From positions 1 through 64,000 of the forward strand of contig NZ_FWXF01000008.1 of NCBI RefSeq assembly GCF_900176285.1: a stretch of DNA of 64,000 nt, given 5' to 3'. The notes under the pieces were generated by a model. It saw only the letters and a program-made list of their open reading frames with translations, was not told where the DNA came from and ran no database searches. Numbering within the stretch: the first letter of the stretch is position 1; each line of letters starts with the position of its first letter. The position numbers were made by a program, and so were the translations under genes. Below are positions 55,328-63,200 of the stretch, one piece after another. Source of the DNA: Desulfacinum hydrothermale DSM 13146 (GTDB lineage: Bacteria > Desulfobacterota > Syntrophobacteria > Syntrophobacterales > DSM-9756).

Positions 55328-56848
55328 CTATTCCCTCCCAGTATCCTTTTGGCACGGGAAACGGACCATGAAGCAGGCCCCCTCGCCCACTCGGCTCTTC
55401 ACATAGATGGTGCCGCGATGTTCTTTCACAATGCCGTAGACCACGGAAAGCCCCAGTCCCACCCCCTTGTCCTGGCTCTTGGTGCTGTAAAAGGGCTCAA
55501 AGATCTGGGACATCTTCTCCTGGGGAATCCCGACGCCCGTGTCGGCCACTTCCAGCCGCACTTCGCCACGATCCCGGTCGTGGATGGTCCGAACGCTCAG
55601 GCGCCCCCCCTCGGGCATGGCTTCCATGGCATTGAAAAGCAGGTTGATCACGCACTGCTGAATCTGGCCGGGATCGCCTTCCATTTCGGGCAGGTCTTCT
55701 TGAAGATCGAGCACCAGCTCGATGTGTTGCAGTTCCATCTTGTGCTGGCTGAGCAACACCACGCGATGCACCACCTCATTGAGCTGAAAGAGCCGTTTTT
55801 CCAGCTTCTGTTGGCGGGAAAAGGAGAGGAGATTCCCCACGATGGCGCTGCACCGGGCCGATTCCGTATCGATGAGATTCAGGTAATACTTGAATTGCTC
55901 CAGGTCTTCTGGACTCAGCCCCTGTTCCAACTGCCGGCTCATGAGCCGGGCCAGGGCGTGGATCCCGGAAAGTGGGTTGTTGATTTCGTGCACGGCGCTG
56001 GCCACCAACTTGCCCAAAGCGATCATCTTGTCTTCGTGGATAAGCCGGGCCAGGTCCCGTTTGAGGGCCCGGGTCTTTTGTTCCAGCTTCTGCTCCAATT
56101 CGTCGGTGATGTCCCGCAGAACCTCCAGGACCAGTTCCACAGAGCCTTTGCGGTTCTTGAGCGGCACCGTGGTGATCTCGCAATAGCGCACGGCGTTGCC
56201 GTGGCCGTAGTGTTCGTGGATCGCATGGCCGGTTCCCCCGCTCTGCAGACATTCATCCAGCGGGCAGTGCAGTCCGTTTTCCGCACAAGGGGTGAGGCTT
56301 CTGTGGGTGATCTGGTGACAAAAGGCGCCGATGACGTCGTCTTTGTCCATGCCCACCCATTCCAGGAAGGCGTCGTTGGCGTCCAGAATCTTTCGATCGG
56401 GGCGCATGATGAGCACTCGGTCCCGGATGCTGGAAAAGATACTGTCCGCAATGCCTTCAATGAGCTCCAGCTGGCGTTCCCGGAAAAGGTATTCTTCCTG
56501 GAACCGGATGAGGTCCCCGAAAAGGCGGGAAATGGCCGCCTCCAGCACCCGGACCTTGGCGGGCGAATGCCGTAGAAAGTCCTCCAGGAGCTCTTCATTG
56601 CCGGTGAACTCGATGACCAGGTCCAAGTCCGGAATCTTGTAAAAGTCCCGGTAGTCCGCCGTGGTCTCAATCCCCATGGCCCGGGCCAGGCGAACGCCCT
56701 CCGCCGAATCGTCCGGATCGGCCACGGCCACGATCTGGGCCTTCAGGCGGGGAAAGCGGCGGGCATCCATCATCTCCAAAAACGCCCGGCACCGCTTCCC
56801 ACCGCCGATGACCGCGATCTTCATGGGCCTTTGGGAAGCCTCTTCCAT
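55328..56848 (-). CDS. Soluble histidine kinase with N-terminal Rossmann (NAD-type) domain and PAS
   Basis: 506 residues from ATG 56848 (AAAGGGGG six bases upstream). No transmembrane segment. Residues 9-120 form a Rossmann fold: MKIAVIGGGKRCRAFLEMMD, then IVAVADPDDSAEGVRLARAM and DLDLVIEFTGNEELL, close to homoserine or aspartate dehydrogenase-like NAD-binding domains. A PAS domain follows (about 140-250) with an unusual cysteine set C188-x6-C195-x4-C200 and C177, suggesting metal or redox sensing. HisKA has His287 (SAVHEINNPLSGI); HATPase_c has NLLFNAMEAM, DTGVGIP and GVGLGLSVVYGI. It probably senses NAD(H) or a nucleotide and passes phosphate to the regulator eight bases downstream. Confidence 0.9.
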   Translation of the reverse strand: MEEASQRPMKIAVIGGGKRCRAFLEMMDARRFPRLKAQIVAVADPDDSAEGVRLARAMGIETTADYRDFYKIPDLDLVIEFTGNEELLEDFLRHSPAKVRVLEAAISRLFGDLIRFQEEYLFRERQLELIEGIADSIFSSIRDRVLIMRPDRKILDANDAFLEWVGMDKDDVIGAFCHQITHRSLTPCAENGLHCPLDECLQSGGTGHAIHEHYGHGNAVRYCEITTVPLKNRKGSVELVLEVLRDITDELEQKLEQKTRALKRDLARLIHEDKMIALGKLVASAVHEINNPLSGIHALARLMSRQLEQGLSPEDLEQFKYYLNLIDTESARCSAIVGNLLSFSRQQKLEKRLFQLNEVVHRVVLLSQHKMELQHIELVLDLQEDLPEMEGDPGQIQQCVINLLFNAMEAMPEGGRLSVRTIHDRDRGEVRLEVADTGVGIPQEKMSQIFEPFYSTKSQDKGVGLGLSVVYGIVKEHRGTIYVKSRVGEGACFMVRFPCQKDTGRE

Positions 56849-57319
56849 GGATGTCCCCCTTTCCAGAGCCGACCGCCATGCCGAAAAAATAAACAGGCTG
56901 TCGTAATTTTCATCAAGTGCTCCCCCGCCCCGTCCGCCCAGCTCGGGGAGGGAAAGGCGCACGGCACCTGGCCAAGAATTAGACAACCGACGGCCCGGGA
57001 AACCAAGCCTTTTTTCCCTTGCCGCGTCCTTTTTCCCACGGCGAGGAAAAAAAAAGCAAGATCGGTGCGCAAGGCCTGTGGGGCCCCGAACGGTTGGTGG
57101 AAAACACGCTTCTTGGGACCTTTTACCCTCTTTTTTGACAGCCTCGAGACAGAAACGACCTTTATTTCCAATGGCTTGTCGTTTTTTGGGGTCGGCGGGA
57201 TGCACCCCGCCCCCATGGGCTCCCAGAACGCCATGGCCCGGAGCATGGCGCCTTGTCATGGCAGCGAGGGGACCGCACACCCATACGAGGACCTCTGCGC
57301 GTATTTTCTTTCGGCTGCC
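56849..57319. other. Divergent intergenic region between the kinase and the gcvH-like gene
   Basis: About 470 bases without a supported gene. It contains runs of A/T (GGAAAAAAAAAGC near 57045, TTTTTTCCC near 57008) and should hold the control sites of both transcripts. No clear sigma-70 promoter was found on the minus strand for the kinase. Confidence 0.5.
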
Positions 57320-57335
57320 TGGAATGGAAATTGCT
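57320..57335 (+). promoter_or_regulatory. Candidate sigma-54 promoter for gcvH-like-hdrCBA
   Basis: TGGAATGGAAATTGCT matches the sigma-54 pattern TGGCAC-N5-TTGCW at the two key dinucleotides: GG and GC are exactly ten bases apart, and TTGC is perfect. The -24 half is TGGAAT rather than TGGCAC. Transcription would start near 57347, 35 bases before the ATG. The sigma-54 regulator is encoded just across the divergent gap. Confidence 0.55.
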
Positions 57336-57381
57336 CACACTCAGCGATGCAGAAAATCCTAAACGCGGGGAGGGTGAGGCC

Positions 57382-58287
57382 ATGAAGGAAAAAGTCGCCA
57401 GAAAGAGGCAAAGGATCCAGGTCTTCGGCCTGGAAGAGGAACATCCCTGTGTGTGGATGAAGGCGGGGGTCATCAATTTCAAGCTCTGCGACAATGCCTA
57501 CGATTGTCTGACCTGCGCGTTCGACAAGGCCATGAGCAGACGCCTGGAAGCGGGGGACGGTCGGCTGGAAAGCTGGCGAAAGCCCTACTTGGCCAAGCTC
57601 TATGGCCAAAAGGAATGCCGTCACATGCTCTCCACGAGTGTGCCTTTCCGGTTTTGCGGCAACGCCTACGACTGTGCCACCTGCGAGTTCGATCAGATGC
57701 AGGAAGACCGAGTGCTTACAGGCGAGATCGGAAGGCCGGCAGTTCGGAATGTGGCCGGTTTTTATCTGGCGGACCAGACCTATTATCACCGGCGCCACAC
57801 ATGGGCCCGGTTGGAGCACGGTGGGTTGGTGCGATTAGGTGTTGATGATTTCGCCATGCGCCTGCTAGGATACTTCAACCAGGTTCGTCTTCCCCGCCTG
57901 GGGGCCCATGTGGAGCAGAATCGACCGGCCTGGAGCTTGCGTCGGGAAGACAAGATCGCTCTTTTGGTTTCCCCCATGGACGGGGTGGTGGTGGCCCGAA
58001 ACCACGAGGCCATGGAGGCGCCCGATCGGGCCAAGCGGGATCCTTACGGAAACGGCTGGCTGCTGGTCATTCAACCGACGCATCTCAAGCGCGACCTCCA
58101 AGAGCTCTATTCCGGCGACGCGGCGCAAAACTGGCTCCTCGCGGAAACCCATCGGCTGGAATCGCTCGTTGCCCCGGACACGGATCTGCCCCTGGCGGCC
58201 ACCGGTGGTGAGATGATCGAGGATATCTATGGCAATGTGCCTCACCTTAGCTGGGATCGTCTGGTGGAGGAGTTCCTGCGGCCGTGA
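57382..58287 (+). CDS. GcvH-like protein with duplicated four-cysteine motif
   Basis: 301 residues from ATG 57382 (GGGGAGGG upstream). The N-terminal 110 residues hold two copies of C-x12-C-x5-C-x2-C: C23/C36/C42/C45 and C79/C92/C98/C101, each with NAYDC-x-TC-x-FD. Eight cysteines in identical spacing suggest two metal or iron-sulfur sites. From about 123 on the sequence is H-protein-like (lipoyl fold: YYHRRHTWARLEHGGLVRLG, LALLVSPMDGVVVARN in outline), but the lysine that carries lipoate in GcvH aligns to Asp190 with Lys191 next to it, so lipoylation is doubtful. It precedes hdrC by 89 bases and may be an electron-transfer or scaffold partner of Hdr. I know of no assigned function. Confidence 0.8.
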   Translation: MKEKVARKRQRIQVFGLEEEHPCVWMKAGVINFKLCDNAYDCLTCAFDKAMSRRLEAGDGRLESWRKPYLAKLYGQKECRHMLSTSVPFRFCGNAYDCATCEFDQMQEDRVLTGEIGRPAVRNVAGFYLADQTYYHRRHTWARLEHGGLVRLGVDDFAMRLLGYFNQVRLPRLGAHVEQNRPAWSLRREDKIALLVSPMDGVVVARNHEAMEAPDRAKRDPYGNGWLLVIQPTHLKRDLQELYSGDAAQNWLLAETHRLESLVAPDTDLPLAATGGEMIEDIYGNVPHLSWDRLVEEFLRP

Positions 58288-58376
58288 TCATGGAGGCAAT
58301 ACCGGATACAAATGGGGTTTGTCGGGAGCAGGGCCACGGCCCGCTCTCGATTTTTTTGTTTGAAGGGAGGTACCCT

Positions 58377-59042
58377 ATGGAGGACGGTTTGAACGAGGCT
58401 CGCCTTGGCGTGAATTATGACATGGCTCAAGAGGTTTTCGAAAAGAGCGGGATCCAACCTACCGTCTGTTACCAGTGTCGAAAGTGCACCAGCGGCTGCC
58501 CCCTGACCTTTGCCATGGATTATACTCCGGACCAGATCGTGCGGTTTCTCATTTTGGGCTTGGAAGAGCGAGTCCTTGCAAGCCGCACCATCTGGGTCTG
58601 TTCTTCGTGCGAAACGTGCACGACGCGCTGTCCCAATGACATCGACATCGCGGGCCTCATGGATCATCTCAAGGAGGAAGCACACGCCCGCGGGATCGTG
58701 CCCCCCGAGTGCAGGACGGTGCGCGCCTTCCATCAGGCCTTCCTGGACGATGTGGCCCGCCGGGGCCGGGTGTTCGAAGCGGGACTGCTCCAACGCTACA
58801 TGCTCACAAGCGGAGCCTGGAAGGACCGTCTGGCCGATGGAACCCTGTGGAGCGACGTCCGTATGGGTTGGGCGCTTCTCCGAAGGGGCCGCCTGCCCCT
58901 AAAGCCCCAAGGGGTTCGGGCCCGTGAAGAGATCCGGCGGATTTTCCAAAACGCCGGCAAACCGCAGCCCGTCTCCCAACCCTCGGAGGCCCCATCTCCA
59001 TCGAACCAGTCCGCTTCCGAGAATCCAGAGGCGCCCAACTGA
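58377..59042 (+). CDS. hdrC: Heterodisulfide reductase-like subunit C (HdrC)
   Basis: 221 residues from ATG 58377 (GGGAGG six to seven bases upstream). Two [4Fe-4S] ferredoxin motifs: C31-YQC-RKC-TSGCP and C75-SSC-ETC-TTRCP, each C-x2-C-x2-C-x3-C-P. Small iron-sulfur protein linking HdrA to HdrB. The last 50 residues are a proline/serine/glutamate-rich tail (PSEAPSPSNQSASENPEAPN) not found in typical HdrC. It follows the GcvH-like gene and precedes hdrB by 73 bases. Confidence 0.93.
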   Translation: MEDGLNEARLGVNYDMAQEVFEKSGIQPTVCYQCRKCTSGCPLTFAMDYTPDQIVRFLILGLEERVLASRTIWVCSSCETCTTRCPNDIDIAGLMDHLKEEAHARGIVPPECRTVRAFHQAFLDDVARRGRVFEAGLLQRYMLTSGAWKDRLADGTLWSDVRMGWALLRRGRLPLKPQGVRAREEIRRIFQNAGKPQPVSQPSEAPSPSNQSASENPEAPN

Positions 59043-59115
59043 CCCCCGGGCCTTTCCCCCTTGGCGGCGGCCATGTGGGATTCGGCGCTTGAGATAGGGA
59101 GCACAAGGAGACACC

Positions 59116-59976
59116 ATGGAGACTGTTGGCTACTACCCCGGCTGTTCCCTGGAAGGAACGGCACGCGATTACGCCGCCTCTATCCAGGGCGTGTGTGAAA
59201 TGCTCCACGTGGAACTTCGCGAACTGGACGACTGGAACTGCTGCGGGGCCACGGCCGCCCACAGCCTCAACCGCCGGCTGGCCGTGGAGCTCCCGGGTCG
59301 CAACCTGGTCCTGGCCGAAAAGCAGGGCCTGTCGGAGCTGGTGGTTCCTTGCGCCCTGTGCTTCAACCGCTTGAAAACGGCGGAAAAGGCGCTCCTGGGA
59401 CCCCAAGCCCACCGGTTTTCGCTCTCCTATGAGGGTTCCGTGCACGTGGTGGACCTGCTCGATTTTCTCGCCCGGCCCAAACGGATCCGATGGATGAAAA
59501 CCCACCGGGTGCGTTCCTTGGAAGGACTCCGAGCCGTCTGCTACTACGGCTGCATGGTGAATCGACCTCCCAAGGTGACGAACGCTCCCTCCTGGGAAAA
59601 CCCCACCAACATGGACGACCTCTTGTCCGCTCTGGGCGTCCAGGTATTGGACTGGCCCTTCAAAACGGACTGCTGCGGCGCCAGCCACTCGGTCGGCCGC
59701 CCGGACTTGGTAACCACCCTCACCGGAAGGCTCTTTTCCCGGGCCCTGGCCCAGGGCGCCAACTGCATCGTGGTCTCCTGCCAGATGTGTCAGGCCAATC
59801 TGGACATGTTCCAGGAACGGGTCGCGCGGGAACGGAAAGAGGCTTTCCACCTTCCCGTCTTCTACTTCACCGATTTGATGGCTTTGGCCCTGGGAGACCC
59901 CCGTGCCGCCGGCTGGGCGCGCCGGCACCTGGTGGACCCGATGCCGCTCCTGGAGGCCTTGGGCCTGGCCGTGTAG
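59116..59976 (+). CDS. hdrB: Heterodisulfide reductase-like subunit B (HdrB)
   Basis: 286 residues from ATG 59116 (AAGGAG upstream). It contains two CCG domains: C10, C42-C43 (WNCCGATAAHS) with C79/C82 (VVPCALC), and a second set with YYGC, TDCCGASHS and VVSCQMC. In methanogens these hold the noncubane clusters that reduce disulfides or thiol substrates. Here the partner is more likely the MetFV complex or an unknown disulfide, since no coenzyme M/B is expected in a bacterium. Directly downstream of hdrC. Confidence 0.93.
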   Translation: METVGYYPGCSLEGTARDYAASIQGVCEMLHVELRELDDWNCCGATAAHSLNRRLAVELPGRNLVLAEKQGLSELVVPCALCFNRLKTAEKALLGPQAHRFSLSYEGSVHVVDLLDFLARPKRIRWMKTHRVRSLEGLRAVCYYGCMVNRPPKVTNAPSWENPTNMDDLLSALGVQVLDWPFKTDCCGASHSVGRPDLVTTLTGRLFSRALAQGANCIVVSCQMCQANLDMFQERVARERKEAFHLPVFYFTDLMALALGDPRAAGWARRHLVDPMPLLEALGLAV

Positions 59977-60220
59977 GCGGCCGTCACGAAGGCCCGCCAC
60001 AACGAGGAATCAAAGCCGTGACGAACGATGCCCGCCGGGAGAAAAGGTCCCAGCGAAGGCCTGAGGCTGGGGGTGGCCCCCCAGAGGAGACCCGGATCCC
60101 GCCCCCACAGGGCCGAGGCCCAACACTCGTTTCGGATCACGCACGACGACTTTCACCTGACCAACCGACTGGAATGGAGACCTTTCACAACCACCGTGGA
60201 AGACGGAAAACGGAGGCATC
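59977..60220. other. Gap between hdrB and hdrA
   Basis: 244 bases with open frames but no ribosome site or family I recognise. The final GGAGG belongs to hdrA. No terminator is visible, so hdrCBA probably stays one transcript. Confidence 0.45.
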
Positions 60221-63200
60221 ATGAGTTCACACGATTCGGAACGTGGAAAAGTCATCGGATCCGTTATGGTGGTGAGCGGAGGCATCGCCGGCATGCAGGC
60301 GAGCCTGGATCTTGCCAACAGCGGATACCAAGTGGTCTTGGTGGAGAGGGACATCAGCATCGGCGGCAACATGGCCAAACTGGACAAGACCTTTCCCACC
60401 AACGACTGTTCCACGTGCATGATCTCTCCCAAGCTCATCGAAGTGGCCAGCCATCCCAACATCCACATCCTGACGCGCACCCGCGTGCTGGGCTTGGAAG
60501 GTGAACCAGGCCGTTTCCGGGTCACCGTTGAGCGGCAACCCCGCTACGTGCTGGAAGACCGCTGCACCGCCTGCGGCGAGTGCATGCGGGTCTGCCCGGT
60601 GGAGATCCCGGCGGACTTCAACCATGGACTCAACAAGCGCAAAGCCATCTACCGCCACTTTCCCCAGGCCATCCCATCCAGCTTCGCCATCGACAAGAAA
60701 GGAACGGCCCCGTGCAAAGCCGCCTGCCCCGCAGGCATCAGCGTCCAAGGTTACGTGGCCCTGATCTCCCAAGGCAAATACCGCGAAGCCTTGAAGCTCA
60801 TCCGAAAAGACAATCCCCTTCCCGCCGTCTGCGGTCGGGTGTGCCATCACCCCTGCGAGACCGCCTGCAGCCGGGGCCAGGTGGACGAGCCGGTGGCCAT
60901 CGACTTTCTCAAGCGCTTTGTCTGCGACTGGGAAGCGGCCCAGGGTATTGAGGAACGGCCGGAAAGAAAGGAGCCCACCGGCAAGAAGGTGGCCGTGATC
61001 GGCGCCGGCCCGGCGGGTCTCACCGCCGCCTACTACCTGGCGCTGAAAGGCCATGAAGTCACCGTCTTTGAGGCCATGCCCGAACCCGGCGGATGGCTGC
61101 GCTACGGCATTCCCGAGTACCGCTTGCCCCGACAGGTGCTCAAGGCCGAAATCGACTTCATCCGAGCCTGCGGGGTGCAGATTCGAACAAGCATGCGGCT
61201 GGGTCGGGACTTCCAACTGGAGGACCTTCGAAAGCAAGGCTACCAGGCCCTTTTCCTGGCGATCGGCACGCAGCGGGATCTCCGGCTCAACGTGCCCGGA
61301 GAAAATCTGCTCGAAGTCTACACGGGAACCGATTTCTTGAAGAAGCTCAACAGCGGAGAAAAGCCGCCCCTCGGCAAGCGGGTGGCGGTCATCGGAGGCG
61401 GTAACTGCGCCATGGATGTGGCCCGTTCGTGCCTCAGGCTGGGAGCCGATGAGGTGCACATCATCTACCGGCGCAGCCGTGACGAGATGCCGGCCAATCC
61501 CGAAGAAGTGGAAGAGGCGCTGGAAGAGGGGGTGCAGATCCATTTCCTGGCCGCTCCCATCGCCATCGAGGGAAGCGAGGACGGACATGTATCAGGGCTC
61601 CAGTGCATCCGCATGGAGCTGGGAGCCCCTGATGAAAGCGGCAGGCGACGCCCCATACCCGTGGAGGGATCGGAGTACCACATGGACGTGGACAGCGTCA
61701 TCGCAGCCATCGGGCTCATGACCGACCTGGATGATCTGGAGGCCATGGACCCTTCCAGTCGGCCTCGGGTGAGCCGCTGGGGCACGCTGATGGTGGATCC
61801 GCTGACCTATGCAACGAACATCCCGGACGTCTTTGCCGGAGGCGACGTGGCCACGGGCCCCGCCACGGTGGTCCAGGCCATTGCGGCGGGAAAGGAAGTG
61901 GCTGTTTCCATCGATCGTTACCTGCGCGGCCAGGACCTGAAAGCCGGGCGCCGGCCCAACGTTCAGGCGGCCCCGGCGCCGGATCTTCGGGTTCCCAGAG
62001 TGCCACGGACGCCCATGCCCCGCCTGGATCCCGCCGAACGGGCCCGCACCTTCCAGGAGGTGCAATTGGGATTTGACGAGCAATCCGCCCGGCGTGAAGC
62101 CGAAAGGTGCCTCAACTGCGGGGTGTGCAGTGAATGCTACCAGTGCGTGGAGGTCTGCCTGGCCAAGGCGGTGGACCACACCATGGAACCGGTGGAGGAA
62201 ACCCTGGAGGTGGGGGCAGTGGTGTATGCCTGCGGGTATGCCCCCTTCGACCCGCGGCGGAAGCCGGAATACGGCTATGGACGCTATCCCAACGTGATAA
62301 CCGCTCTGGAGTACGAGAGGATCCTCGCGGCATCGGGCCCCACCAACGGCCATGTGAGACGCCCCAGCGACGGGGCCGTGCCCAAGAAAATGGCCTGGAT
62401 CCAGTGCGTGGGGTCCCGGGACGTGACCGTGGGAAAGGATTACTGCTCCAGTGTCTGCTGTATGTACGCCACCAAGCAAGCCGTCGTCACCATGGATCAT
62501 GAACCGGATGTGGAAACCACCATCTTCTACATCGATCTGCGGGCCATGGGGAAGGGCTTTGAACGCTATTGGGACCGGGCCGCAACCCGCCACGGCGTGC
62601 GCTACGTTCGCTGCCAGATCAGTCGCATCATCGAAACCCCGGAAGGAAACAATCTGGAAGTGACCTACGTGGAAGAGGATGGCCGCCTCCGCACGGAGGT
62701 CTTCGACATGGTGATTTTGTCGGTGGGTTTGAGCGTACCGGAAAGCGCCATGGAAACCGCCCAGGCCTTTGGGATGAAAACCGATCGATTCGGATTCGTG
62801 GAAACCGATCCGCTGGATCCCGTGGTGAGCCGCCCGGGAATCTACACCTGCGGGGTGAGCGGGGAGCCGAAAGACATTCCGGAAACGGTGGTCGAGGCCA
62901 GCGCCGCTGCGGCCTCGGTCCAGAGTCTTCTGTTGGAGGCGAGAAACACCCGGACCACCCCCCCGCTTCAGGTGGAAGAACGATCCCTTCCGGGAGACAT
63001 CCCGCGCATCGGCGTTTTCGTCTGCCACTGCGGCATCAACATCGCCGGGGTGGTGGACGTGGAAGCGGTGGCCGCCTACGCCCGCGGCCTTCCCAATGTG
63101 GTCCATGCGGAAAATCTGCTCTTCACCTGCTCCACCGATTCCACCCAAAAGATCAAGGAGATCATCCGTCAAAAGAATCTGAACCGGGTGGTGGTGGCTT

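Noticed and set aside
57128-57160. Sigma-70 promoter TTGACA with TTTATT before the gcvH-like gene
   Set aside because: The spacer is about 20 bases, too long, and the -10 is poor; the sigma-54 candidate at 57320 is better placed.
60010-60220. Small gene between hdrB and hdrA
   Set aside because: Two overlapping frames exist, but neither has a ribosome site or recognisable motif.
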